In this document: piece by piece, positions 34,213 to 44,781 of the stretch
Numbering within the stretch: position 1 is the first letter of the stretch
Layout of the letters: the number at the start of each line of letters is the position of its first letter
DNA from: Durusdinium trenchii
Taxonomy: Eukaryota; Sar; Dinophyceae; Suessiales; Symbiodiniaceae
NCBI GenBank assembly: GCA_963970005.1
Contig: CAXAMN010000001.1
Span: 566,847-630,846, forward strand
Reading direction: 5' to 3'
DNA: 64,000 nucleotides
Program-made: the position numbers and the translations under genes
Notes under the pieces: model-generated
The model's database searches: none
Told to the model about the DNA's origin: nothing
Seen by the model: only the letters and a program-made list of their open reading frames with translations

Positions 34213-35245
34213 CCAGATCTCGCCAATACGGATAAGTCCATTCGCCTGAAGGGGCATGTAAATGCTCCAGGAAGACGTATCGCCCCTGTGGCTTCAGCAC
34301 CCGCGCAATCTCCTTGGCTTCGTGACTGCAATCCATTATATATTAATACAATATATAACTCGGCTTCAAATCTCTGCAACGGACCAAACATACAACTGGG
34401 TGAGATCAACACGAGTCCTTTCTTTCAATCCAGGAGTCTCTCAACATCATCTGCGGGTCCTTGACGCTGCACATCACCAAGGATCCCACCACTGCGTCGA
34501 AGTGTCCAGCTGGGAAGGGCAAATCTTCAGCCATGCCCTTCACAGCGCGGAAGTGAACTCCTCTCGTCGAACGTTTCAAGACCAAATGCTGCTTAGTTGG
34601 CAAACAAGCATCATCACTTTCATCTCAAAGCAATCAAAAAAGCCTCACAACAAGTTATTGTTTTTTCCTGTTCTTTTTCCTGTTGGTTTTGGACACCTAC
34701 TTTCTAGCCCCACCCAAACAGAGTACAGTATATATATATATATACATTGCTCGTGAAGTCTCTTTACCATCTTTCACATGGGTGTTCGCTTGAGAGCAGT
34801 GAATCTTGGGAAAATGTGTTCAAACTAAGGAACCAACATGATGACCAATAAATTTTTTCGACATTTTTCCTTGGGGTAAAGGACAACCGTGTTGCAAACA
34901 CGTCATGGTCGCAACATGTTTTGCCGTTGCCGATCGAGCGATTGGCAAGACCAATTGTATTTGGTTGACTTTGGTCGCCACTTGTCCAGAGCCATCTTGA
35001 TATCATACGGTATCACACGTTGAATATCTGAATGCATCTAGACTTTATAGATTCACCAGGATCAACCTCGTCATGAAGGTGTTCATTGGCACTCTATAGT
35101 ATTTAGCAGGTCTCGTAGGGAACGTTCAATGTGAATGCGATCCGCTCAAGACCCAATCGAGACTCGGCCTGGTGGACTGGGCCAGAAGCCGCTAGGAGTC
35201 ACCGAGGGGTCCAGCCCGATCAAGGAGGTTCCAGCTGGATACAGC
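34213..35245 (-). CDS. METTL7-like SAM-dependent methyltransferase, partial
   Basis: Three exons with agreeing phases. 35245-35203 encodes LYPAGTSLIGLDPS, the end of motif I and acidic motif II. 34591-34439 encodes QHLVLKRSTRGVHFRAVKGM, AEDLPFPAGHFDAVVGSLVM and CSVKDPQMMLR, the post-II and motif-IV segment. 34312-34213 encodes EIARVLKPQGRYVFLEHLHA, then GEWTYPYWRDL. The intron 34438-34313 has a GA donor and gives the family string MMLR/EIARVLKPQG. This matches class I methyltransferases of the METTL7 type, which methylate small substrates such as thiols, often at membranes. The glycine-rich motif I exon and the C-terminus were not found. Confidence 0.85.
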
Positions 35246-35544
35246 CTCGAGGAACGCTTCGCGTGAGCAAAGGTGCACGTGGGTTGGTACTTGGATAGCA
35301 TGGATTGGTTTGAGTTTGGTTTCGAACGAAACACTCGGCGCGGAGATGGGTTTCTCTCGGCATCAGTGATGTTGGTTGTAGTAGGGAGCACGACCCTGCA
35401 AGCGACTTCCATCAATGCCCGGTCCGCACTCTGGAAGCCAAGGAATAACACTTCAGGGCTTTGGGAAAATCAACACCAACATGATTTGCTACAAGAACCC
35501 AATATATATGGTGGTTGATCAATATTCTTTCATCCTGGAATGGC

Positions 35545-36245
35545 CATTCTTCGCGGAAAAAAAAGATATCTTTCGCGGATCTTTCGCGGCCTCATCACGA
35601 AGCATGGTCCTACAACCATGTCTAGCTAACATGAGCCGGAGCATGTCATAGTATCACAAAATAGGGACAGACATCTTGCAGCATGACCACAGTAGAAGGT
35701 TGAACGTTTCCACAGCTACTCAGGGTCACTTGCAGCATCTGTGGCGCAACTCAACCCAATCCTCGTGCCAGCTACCAACACAGGGTGATGCAGCTTGGGG
35801 AATGTTGGGGGGCCTCAAGCTGGGAACCTGGACTTTAGCGGCACATTCGCGAAGCTTTCGCGGATCTTTCGCGAAATTTCACTGGCGCTTTCCCGGGGAA
35901 GCCGTATGCAAACATCTGCACAGCCCGTCAGAGCAGCTGCAGGTCGTTGCCTCACTGTCAGGGCTGCGCCTACTCAGGTTGCTTGTCTATGACAGTGGGG
36001 ACAGGAATCGGAGAATCCTTTACGCACTGCCAGGGCTGGGCACGGAAATATTGAGGCTTCAATTCGTTAGTCTGTGACATATGGGGACACTTCCGCCCAC
36101 CGGCTCTGCCGGAAGATTGCCTGGTACTTCTATTCTTTGTCAGTCCCTTAGAAAGGAAAACGTATGAAAGCGATGACCTTCGATAAATCTTTCGCGGAAA
36201 AAAAGATACTTTCGCGAACCTCATCGCGAATCTTTCGCGGATGGT
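35545..36245. repeat. Three clusters of TTTCGCG repeats
   Basis: Clusters at 35549-35602, 35847-35880 and 36181-36242 repeat CTTTCGCGGATCTTTCGCGG, TTCGCGAAGCTTTCGCGG and related words, often flanking AAAAAAAGATA. The core TTCGCGAA is a palindrome. The spacing is about 300 bases, and a plus ORF of 133 codons (35676-36077) spans two clusters; I do not call it a gene. Confidence 0.8.
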
Positions 36246-36559
36246 TCTAACAACATCTGAAAGGCTGTTTTATATAAAACTCCTTACACGGGGTTTTCGA
36301 TCAACTCCCATATATATATATATCGTATCCTGGCAACACATACTGTTAAGTTGCTTGGGGACCGTCGTTCGTTGTTTCAGGGGAATTAGCGCAGAAGAAG
36401 TGTTTTTGACCCTTGCGGACCTCTGAAGAATTGGTTGTTCAGAACTAAGAGAGGGTATAAAACACGTCTTGTTTTTTTTGCGCTGTTAGTGGCAACATAC
36501 GAGACCCAAAGGACTATTTCATAGGTTTGTTTGTCTCGTGAGTGGTGAGTGAACGGCCA

Positions 36560-39240
36560 TGGTAAAAGCTTTGTAGACGTTGTAAACCTTTGTAAATTTG
36601 TTTGTAATTCAACAACTCTGTCAACTCTTTGCAAAAGTTGCAAACTTTGTACAAATTCTTAAACTTTGTGAAAGTTTTGTAAACGTTGTATAACTTTGTA
36701 AAAATATAAAACTTTGTAAACGTTCTAAAAACTGTGTATAACGTTGCTCTAACTTTGAAGAATAATTTGAAGAACTCCAAAACTTCGTAAAAGGTTGGTA
36801 AACCTTTTTACAAAGTTTGCGAATTTTACAACGTCTTAATAAAGTTTTATCAAGTTCTTACAAAGTTTTACAAGTTTAAAGGTTGACAAAGCTTACAAAG
36901 TTTGACAAAGTTTAAAAATGTTTTACAAAGTCTACAAAGTGTTGACAAAGTTTACCAAGTTTATACCAAGTTCACTACGTTTTTACAAAGCTTTCAAAGT
37001 TGGTACAAAGTTTACAAAGTTTTACACAGATTTTATGAAGTTTGCAAAGTTTTACAACCGCTTACCAAGTTTACAAAGTTTTACAAAGTTTACAATATTT
37101 TAACACAGTTTACAAAGTTTTGAACAATTTCCAATTTTTACCCAGTTTACAAAAGTTTTACCATTTAAAAATCAATTAAAGACGTATTGAAAGTTTTACA
37201 ATGTTGCAATGTTGACAAAGTTTTTACAAAGTTTACACAGTTTTGCAAAGTATTGAAAGTTTACAAAGCTTGTACAAAGTTTATAAAAAATTTTACAAAG
37301 ATTGCACATTTTACAATTTTTACATGGCGTTTTTACAAAGTGTCAAAGCTTTCACAAAATTTGCAAAGTTTATACAGTTTACACAGTTTTTGCACAGTAT
37401 TGAAAGTTTACAACGATTTTACAAAGCTTTGGAATTTGACAAAGTTCTTGCAAAGTTCGGAATTTACACAGTTTTTCAATTTTTACAGAGTCTACAAAGT
37501 CTCACAAAGTGTTTACAACGTTTTCAAAGTTTTTACAAAGTTTACAAAGTTGTACAACGTTTTTACAAAGTTTACAACAGCTTTTTCAAGTTTACAAAGT
37601 TTTTACAAAGTTTACAAAGTTTTTACAAAGTTTACACAAGTTTTTCAAGTTTACAAAGTTTTTACACAGTTTACAAGGTTTTTACAAAGTTTTTACAAAG
37701 TTTACACAAGTTTTTCAATTTTGCAAAGTCTTTACAAAGTTTACAAAGTTTTTACAAAGTTTACAAATGGCTGGTGAAAAACACTTGTGTTTACAACAAA
37801 TGACATGAAAAACACTTCTTTTTAAGCAAAAAATCGTGCAAAAACACTTCTTTCACAGAACTTTACAAAGTTTTTACAAAGTTTACATAGTTTACACAGT
37901 TTTTACAAAGTTTACAAAGTTTTTACAAAGTTTACAACGTTCTGACAAAGTTTGCGACATTTGCCTTTTGTTACACAAATTTACAAAGTTTTTACAAAGC
38001 TTACAAAGTTTTGAAGATTTTGGAAAGTTTACAAAGATTTTGCCAAGTTTACGAAGTCTTGCAAAGTTTACAGAGTTTCGACAAGTTTTACAAAGTTTTG
38101 ACAACGATTACAAAGTTTTGCTAGTTTATTTATTTGCAAAGTTTACAAAGTTTCTTTCTACATTTTACAAAGTTTTTACAAAGTTTGTACAGTTTCACAA
38201 TTTGTACAAAGTTTTTAGGAAATTTACAAAGTGTTCAAAGTTTACAAAATTTTCACAACGTTCACAAGGTCTTTCAACATGTTTACAATGTTTTGACAAA
38301 GTTTACGAAGTTAAAAAACGTTTTACAAAGTTTGCAAAGTGTTACGAAGTCTATAGCGTCTTTTTTTAAATAGAGTTTACGAAGGCCTACAACATCTAAA
38401 AGTTGTTTACAAAGTTTACAAAATGTTAGTACAAAGTGTACAAAGTTTGCAATGTTTACAAACTTTTTGACAAAGTTCACAAAGTTTTGACAAAGTTTAC
38501 AAGTGTTTACAAAGTTTTGACAAAGTTTTCGCATTTTACAATTTTTTACACAAAGTTTTCGCAGTTTTTACACAACGTTTTTACAAAGGTTTACGAAGTT
38601 TAAAGTGTTTCAGTGTTTAAAAAAATTTTCAATTTTAACAACAGTTTACGAAGTTTTGACAAAATTTGCAAAGTTTTTTCAATCTTTACACAGTTGTTGC
38701 AGAGTTTTGAAAGTTTACAAAGTTTTAGAATTTCACCAAAGTTTCTACAAAGCTTACACAGCTTTTACAAATTTACAAAGTATTTACAAAGTTTACAAAG
38801 TTCTTACAAAGTTTACAACGTTTTGCAAAGTTTTCAAAGAATAAAGTTTACAAAGTTTTGACACAGATTGAAAAAATCCGAAACTTTGTAGAACGTTTGT
38901 AAGCATCAAAAACTTTTGTAAAACCTTTGTAAAAACGTTCAAACTCAATAACTTGGTAACAACTTTGTAAAATTCCAAAACTTGTTCAAAGCTTGATAAA
39001 TGTCCAAAGCTTTGTTCAGATATCTAAAGGTTCAATACTTTGTAAAAACTTCGTAGAATTTAATGTACTGTAAGTTTCCAAAGCTTTGTGAAGTTTGTTA
39101 TTTCTATTTTTAAACTTTGTAGACTTTGTTAAAACTTTGTAATGCAAAAACTCGGTAAAAAAATTGTAATTCCAAAACTTTGTCATTTTTTTGTAAAGAT
39201 GCAAAACTTTGTAAACACTTTGTAGGAAGTTTGTTTGAAG
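36560..39240. repeat. TTTACAAAG satellite array with inverted ends
   Basis: About 2.7 kb of degenerate 9-11 base units. The core, about 36800-38870, is TTTACAAAG / TTTTTACAAAG. The left end (36560-36800) and the right end (38870-39240) carry the reverse complement AAACTTTGTAA. Long plus and minus frames here encode only K, V, Y, F, L, Q and S permutations and are artefacts. The least degenerate part is 37500-37770, where units alternate almost exactly. Confidence 0.95.
37803..37862. repeat. AAAACACTTCTT words inside the array
   Basis: GAAAAACACTTGTG, GAAAAACACTTCTTTT and CAAAAACACTTCTTTCACAG interrupt the TTTACAAAG array. The same word recurs just outside its right edge at 39447-39510 (CAAAACACTTCTTTC, CAAAACACTTCTTGCG), and GAACACTTCTT at 61119. 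Confidence 0.65.
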
Positions 39241-39855
39241 ACCTGCGAAAGCTGTTCAAGAAGAGCTGATCTTTGGATCAGTGAGACTGCTTGCATTTTT
39301 TGTTAAAAGAAAAACGGCATTTGGTGCTTGCGCTTTGGGAATTTGTGACTGATGGCTGTAGTGTTTCAGGCTATTGAGGGTGAGAAGAAGGGTCGAATGG
39401 TTATTGGTTGTGGAAGTGTTTTAAGACTTGGCCACGGAAACACCAAAACACTTCTTTCATTTTTTCCAAACAACATTGGTGCAAAACACTTCTTGCGAGC
39501 AAAAACACTAAACTCAAGCAACTTAACAACACATACAGAGGGTTTTTGTCTAGTGTCCTGCTTATTTGAAGGCCTTATAACATCTTATAACTTAAAGATA
39601 CTTAAAGCACAAACAACAAACATGCCTCTGTCACGCAAACCTAGCCCACATCAGTGATTGGTGCACGGGTCAAACCTAGATGTTCAAAACATGTTTCTCT
39701 TCATGTTGGGTTGGAGGTAGAAGTCTGTGTCCCACATTCGTGCAACACTTGTCAAATCATGTGAATGCAATCCACCATAATATATATATATATATATTTA
39801 TAATAAAACATAGAAATCATTTAGTAAAACATGTTTATCATGTTTGTTCCTGCTG

Positions 39856-40288
39856 TCAGAGCTTTGCCAGAGTTTCCGACCTCCCGCTTACGAACTCCTC
39901 ATCAAGTTCTTTGGCAACCAATGGACGCCGGACCTTTTCGTGCTTTCCAATGGACGCCAAGCTGCGGCAAGTTGGACGCCAACTCACCGATCCCACAGCC
40001 CACCTCCAGGACTCGGCCGTTGGGGAGGAAGGACCTGAAGTGCAAAAAACCCTCCACTCAATTGAGTCAACGATCCATCACAAGCCAAGAAAACGATGAA
40101 CACGATGAAGAGCATCTCAAATGAAGACGCAAGGTCATGATGGGGCAAGGTCAAGCACCTGTACTTTGCTCAAGGAGGGCTGATGATCACACAAACAGGT
40201 ACTACCAGAAACTGTAATTCTCTACGTCAAGTTCCATTCTTCACAATTTTCCTATCGGAAAACCGATCCAGCCAAGGAGCATCATCTC
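39856..40288 (-). CDS. Methyltransferase-like exons with a frame break
   Basis: Exon near 40288-40247 encodes DDAPWLDRFSDRKI (acceptor ACGACAG, donor ATT/GTGAAG). Exon from 40034 (acceptor TTGCACTTCAG) encodes SFLPNGRVLEVGCGIGELAS and NLPQ, a clear glycine-rich SAM-binding motif I. From 39961 the neighbouring frame reads LASIGKHEKVRRPLVAKELD, then EEFVSGRSETLAKL and a TGA at 39856. The two frames differ by one base at about 39961. A GTGAGT donor at 39987 offers a splice alternative, but the gap would be only 26 bases. Substrate unknown. Confidence 0.55.
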
Positions 40289-41147
40289 CTGTCGTGCTTC
40301 TACAAGTCTCGGAGGATCAATGCCTTCCAATATTCGTTGGTACGCTTCTCTTCCTTAAGTCACCCCATGGCGCCATGGTCGCAGCGCACGGATCCCCATG
40401 GCGCCATGGTCAGTCACTGGGGCGTCATTGTTGGCCAGGTGAGGGCTCAACCCCCGCCCCATGGTCCACAAAACCGTGGGTACTTATTGATCTTATTGTT
40501 TTAGTTGGTCAAGTTTGGGTTTATGTTTCGGAGCTTTTTTGAACTTTTCAGTTTTCGGGATTGGCAAGGTTTAGTTGCTTCAAGGGTTGGTGGGACTACA
40601 GGCCCTTAGGACAAGGGTTCTGAGGATTTGCTTGGTTTGGCCCATGTTTCTAAGTTTAGGGGTCGGGGCTTGGTAGTTATGACGGGAAGTATCGGGCAGG
40701 TTTCGGGCCAGGTGACCTAGTGGGCTCATGATATCTTTGGGTTGGCCTGCAGCCCAAAAATCATTGAAAAGCAACACAATGGTATCTGCAGTAGTGACTG
40801 ATAGCAAGCTCTGGTGAAGTGCTTAGCCTGTCCTTGCATTCTTTGTTGGCCACATCATTATGCACTTTCCACCATAAAATGCGCATGTTGATGCATCAAA
40901 GCCCAATGTACATGTGCAAAAATCATGTCCATTTTTGCTACCCTCCCCCCTACACTACCCACTGCTGAAGGAAGGCCTGAGCACCTACTAAGGCCTCAGT
41001 TAATTAGTATAGCTTTCCAATCTCACTTTCCACTCGGCAACCGCTCAATTGCGCAGCACCCCCCTGTGTGTTTTTACTAGGCCCTTGCTGAGCCTCTGAG
41101 GTTTCCATGGTTGTTCCTGTTTTTAAACACCGGGGTCCAAATGAGAC

Positions 41148-41565
41148 CCATTGGCACGCCCCGCTGTGCTGACTCGGCGCCAAGGGCCGCGACCATGATG
41201 GAGTCATACACGCCTCGCGCATGATTTGGATCACTGGTGGCCCGAATCACTTTCTGCTCCAAAGAGGTCCTGTGAGAGCTTCGGACACAGAGAAGATAAG
41301 GGGAAGTGCTTTTCTTCTGGGTATCATTCAATTCACACTGCCAGGATTCTGGGCAGAACTAAGCCACCCCACTGAAACATGTTCAGGACAACAAATAAGC
41401 TCGTCAGAGTTTTGGGGCTTCTCAACTGCCCTGATCGTGCAACAGCCGACTTCCCCAACGTCATCGGACCATGGGACGCAGCCAAAACAATCCTGCGAAA
41501 CAGGTGGTCCGTGCCCAGGTTCATATTGAGACCTCGCCATGCAGCATCTCCAAAAGTGCTGCGTC
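41148..41565 (-). CDS. Two exons of an unknown protein
   Basis: Exon 41565-41533 (acceptor TCTCCTTTGAG, donor GAG/GTCTCA) encodes DAALLEMLHGE. Exon 41269-41148 (acceptor CTCTCACAG, donor ATGG/GTCTCA) encodes TSLEQKVIRATSDPNHARGV, YDSIMVAALGAESAQRGVPM. The second is strongly protein-like. Phases 0 and 2 do not meet, so a further exon lies between. No catalytic motif recognised. Confidence 0.65.
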
Positions 41566-42146
41566 CTCAAAGGAGAAGCAAGATCAACACGTTGAATTTC
41601 ACTCGAACGGGTCACAAGAGGCGGCAGCTTTGGAAATAGTTCAGGATGCCTAGGATCAAGATGACCCTCCTTTCAGTTGAAACTGCTGGTTTGCACTAAT
41701 TCAAAATTCTGTCTGTTTCCTGGTTGTTGACTTGTCAATATGTGTCTTCTTGAGCAGCACGAGAGCAACCAATTGCAATTTTCATCAAGCAGGCTTTGCG
41801 CAGTTAGAACCTTCCCAAACCACTGACTGTTTGAACTGGTTGAACCACGGCCCAACAACTAGGCATCCAAAATCACGCCTATGTATAAATTCCAGGAACT
41901 GCGTAAGGGATGAATCCATGCAACCGCCGCGCATCAAGTCGTGTGGCTGTGTCGCATCCTGTTTTGAGCCCTGGCTTCCCCACATTGATTTCTCTTGCTC
42001 CTTGAGGTCAATTTGAGGTCATTCGGATGAAGCGAAACACAAAAGGACACAAACAGAAAAGTAAAAGCTCTACCGTTTGATACCCACCCCCCTCCACCCT
42101 TCAAGTTGTTCAAAACCATCCCGGTCCGGGTTGACTCGGTCTGGGC

Positions 42147-42284
42147 ATGGCAAAGCAGGCCGCCTTGGCAGCTGAGTCCAAAAGGGGCAGGCGCCAGTGC
42201 AGACGTTTTCGAATGAACACTGGTTTATTAGAGATAAATTTTGAGGATTCCAAACAGCACCTTGTTAGCCTGTCGGAACACTGA
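42147..42284 (+). CDS. Small ORF, basic N-terminus
   Basis: ATG to TGA, 45 codons: MAKQAALAAESKRGRRQCRR, then FRMNTGLLEINFEDSKQHLV and SLSEH. The KRGRRQCRRFR patch could be a nuclear or nucleic-acid-binding signal. It is short, with no splice evidence; it may be a first exon. Confidence 0.35.
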   Translation: MAKQAALAAESKRGRRQCRRFRMNTGLLEINFEDSKQHLVSLSEH

Positions 42285-42557
42285 CATTCTCGCTGTGAAA
42301 GCCCACCTGGGACTGGTTGTGGTCCTATGGTTTCCTCCTCGGTGCTGGCTCCCTAAACACCTCCAAACCACTTTGCCAACTGAAACAAAACCTTGCAATA
42401 AAAATAACGCAAACAAAGTTCGCCTAAGGCATAGGGCCAAGCAGGTCACAGGGAATGGGTCTTCTCGAATTAAGGGTATTGTTGTGCGCAACCAAAACTG
42501 AACCTCCGCAAATGACTAATGACCAACATGAATCCCTATTGTATGACTTCTTTCCAG

Positions 42558-42679
42558 GGTTACAGTGGGTTCTTGTTCAGGTGGCACAATTCCATCCTTC
42601 AGAGTGTCGCTTGTTGGACCAGCAGATTGGTGATCGTCCCTTTGGAGTCCAAATGAACACCATGCTAGACGCTAGGTAG
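42558..42679 (+). CDS. C-terminal exon
   Basis: Acceptor GACTTCTTTCCAG then two codon-completing bases and LQWVLVQVAQFHPSECRLLD, QQIGDRPFGVQMNTMLDAR and a TAG. The pyrimidine tract is good and the composition natural. It ends about 40 bases before a TACTAG repeat. No family recognised. Confidence 0.5.
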
Positions 42680-42721
42680 ATCAGCAAATCAAACTCCTAT
42701 AGTGGAAATGGGAAATACCGT

Positions 42722-42810
42722 TTGTTCCTAGTAGCTTCTTGCTCCTAGTAGTATGGCCAGGAGCCCTAGTAGCGTCCTTGCTCCTAGTAGCGATGCCAGG
42801 AGCCCCTTGC
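42722..42810. repeat. TACTAG-type dispersed repeat
   Basis: TTCCTAGTAGCTTCTTGCTC, CTAGTAGTATGGCCAGGAGC, CCTAGTAGCGTCCTTGCTCC and TAGTAGCGATGCCAGGAGCC in tandem. It is close to the copy at 1-135 in reverse complement. Confidence 0.85.
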
Positions 42811-42821
42811 ATTGTCTACCA

Positions 42822-42884
42822 TCATCTGGCCTCTCTTAAGCGGCGCATCTCCAGCACCAGCACGAAACAGGCCTCAATCAGCTG
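42822..42884 (-). CDS. Coiled-coil exon
   Basis: Acceptor GGAGCCAG then QLIEACFVLVLEMRRLREAR and a TGA at 42822, phase 0. It has good heptad character. The TACTAG repeat begins only 12 bases downstream, so this may be where the gene was cut or where the repeat landed. Confidence 0.55.
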   Translation of the reverse strand, partial: QLIEACFVLVLEMRRLREAR

Positions 42885-42941
42885 CTGGCTCCGCAACCAA
42901 GCAGCTGTGGTTCAAACAAGACCCTAAGTGAATCACCTGGA

Positions 42942-43513
42942 ATGAACAAATCTGCCGAACGTGTGTGGCTCGTTTTGGGCTGTTGGGTTTCGGTGCTCAA
43001 GAAATCACCCTTCTTGGGGACCACCGATTTTGCGATTATCGGATCCCTACTTCTGTTCATCCCTTTCAGAGACGAGGGATATGGCGAAAAGAACTTACGA
43101 TCCTATTTTTTGTCTGAGTGCCACAAACAGATCTATATGTCTGAACAGGTGCTCAGTATATAGATTTCCAACCTCTGCCTCCTCTCAACTTGGGATCTGT
43201 CGGAAATATATATATATATGCACAGCATCTCTTCATGGATCTGGAATCAACCAAAAGGACGTTCTTGAAGCCATCTTGGAGAAGGTAGGTTTCCAACATA
43301 ATCGCGTAGCGACTGATCTGCAAAACTATGAACGGAATTCGATCGCAGCACTATGGTGCAAGCCAGGCATCAAACCCGACAAGAGGACCAGCAAGCATGC
43401 AGCGCATGAGCTTTGAAACGCTTTCAGCGTGGTGCGGCAAAGCATGCCGCAGGAATGCCGCACATGAAATCCTAGAGATGGATAGAACCTGTTGGACGCA
43501 AATAGAGAACTAA
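42942..43513 (+). CDS. Candidate plus-strand gene, three exons
   Basis: ATG at 42942 opens MNKSAERVWLVLGCWVSVLK, then DFAIIGSLLLFIPFRDEGYG, a possible membrane protein, with a GTGCTC donor near 43151. Exon 43226-43284 (acceptor GCACAG, donor GAAG/GTAGGT) encodes SLHGSGINQKDVLEAILEK. Exon 43349-43513 (acceptor ATCGCAG) encodes HYGASQASNPTRGPASMQRM, then SFETLSAWCGKACRRNAAHE and a TAA. The last junction is phase 0 and agrees, with a 64-base intron. The first junction does not agree, so the first part may be separate. Confidence 0.45.
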
Positions 43514-43638
43514 GCATTATTCCAGCACCTGAAGGTCACATGCATCACACATCTGAAACAGTTACACATCTTGCAGGTGTGGCACAGCGGAGGGCGATGC
43601 ATGTTTCTTCCTATATAAATTGAAGTGGGTTTTGTACA

Positions 43639-43800
43639 ATGCAAAGATTCACTTCTTGTGGTGAAATCCGCATGGACAATAGCAAAGGATGGTTGATGGC
43701 ACTGCTCCTATCTGCTCCTGAATCCATTTCATTTGGCGGCTATTCAATGGGGGCGGACCGTGCTTCAAGTTATACAGCAATCAATCAAGCTCAAAAGTAG
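43639..43800 (+). CDS. Small ORF, 53 codons
   Basis: ATG to TAG: MQRFTSCGEIRMDNSKGWLM, then ALLLSAPESISFGGYSMGAD and RASSYTAINQAQK. It is protein-like with a short hydrophobic stretch at GWLMALLLSAP. A second ATG at residue 12 is possible. No splice evidence and no family. Confidence 0.4.
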   Translation: MQRFTSCGEIRMDNSKGWLMALLLSAPESISFGGYSMGADRASSYTAINQAQK

Positions 43801-43922
43801 GCCTTATGAGTGGTGGGGAAAAGTACGGGGACCTCTAATCTGGTGGGAGGTCCATCGACGGGTCAGGAACCCTGGGAAGCCTTCCCCATAGCGCATCAGC
43901 ATCACAGGATCATTGGATCAAT

Positions 43923-43997
43923 TCATTGGCATTCCCGTGCCTCCTCTTTCTCACGGAGACTCTCCCGAAGCTTCGACAGCTCCGCCTCCCTTGCTGC
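43923..43997 (-). CDS. Coiled-coil exon
   Basis: Acceptor TGGTGTTCAG then AAREAELSKLRESLREKEEA and RECQ before a TGA. A GC donor after KEE is possible. This is textbook heptad sequence. With the exons at 44489-44781 upstream it probably belongs to one minus gene. Confidence 0.7.
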   Translation of the reverse strand, partial: AAREAELSKLRESLREKEEARECQ

Positions 43998-44488
43998 CTG
44001 AACACCAAACATCGCGAGATGAGATGCAACGTGGGCAGGAAGGTAGTTATGTTTGCTCAATTTAAAGTTGGAATTCCGCACACAATTCCAATGTTTTATT
44101 ATGTTTTAATTATGTTTTGTTATGCTTTCACAAGCCCTGACTTGATTCAATTCCAGTGTTGAAACCTTCGGTCAACCAAAACTTGGCCGGCTGCACACAT
44201 CCACGCGCAACATGGGAAGTGATACACCATGAGTCCTGAAGATATGATAGGCTTTCAGATGTGCTTTACCTAGGTTTTCCGCATGGTGTGCACAAAATGC
44301 AAGTAAATGCAAGTAATCTTCCTGGGCAACACTGTTACAGTCAGTCAACCCAAACATATTGACATCCTAAAGAAAACACATCTTAAATAGGCCCAAGCTA
44401 TTATGCTTCCTTGAGTTGGACCTTCTGGATAAACTCTAATTGAAAAGGCGTGATTCCTTGAGGACCCAAGATTGACTGGCAATGCTAC

Positions 44489-44781
44489 CTGCAAGGCCTT
44501 CCAAGAGCTGCCGTTACTTGTTATATCGTCGCACAATTCGTGGGGGAACACAGGTGAGGCGAGGTCAGAATTCATCCTGTTCACTCTCGCAACATAGAAA
44601 ATGCAAGAAGTACAGTAATTGGAAGAAGTATGTTACATTCCTTAGGTCTGTCAGTTTCGGAGTTTCCATGAAGCTTCGGGAAAGGTAAGAACTTCGTCGA
44701 TCCACCTCGTAAACCTTGGCCCCACCCCCCAGCCCTCCCCTGCTGCAAGCCTGTTTCTCTTCGCGCAGTTGCTGCCCATCC
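44489..44781 (-). CDS. Two exons upstream of the 43.9 kb coil
   Basis: Exon 44576-44489 (acceptor GTGAACAG, donor CAG/GTAGCA) encodes MNSDLASPVFPHELCDDITS and NGSSWKALQ. The segment from 44781 (acceptor TCCCGAG) encodes DGQQLREEKQACSRGGLGGG, then AKVYEVDRR before a GTTCTT donor near 44692. Both are protein-like on the minus strand. The phase between them is not matched, so the first donor is uncertain. Confidence 0.55.

Noticed and set aside
36514..39204. Many long ORFs (up to 196 codons) in the satellite array
   Set aside because: They translate TTTACAAAG units into permutations of K, V, Y, F, L, Q and S in every frame. The unit lacks stops in several frames, so openness is automatic.
34213..40034. 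One methyltransferase gene spanning the satellite, joining the 40 kb motif I exon to the 35 kb exons
   Set aside because: The 40 kb exon ends in phase 1 at GTGAGT while the 35245 exon needs a phase 2 partner, and GELASNLPQ does not lead into the METTL7 pattern N..YP.G. Kept only as a remote alternative.
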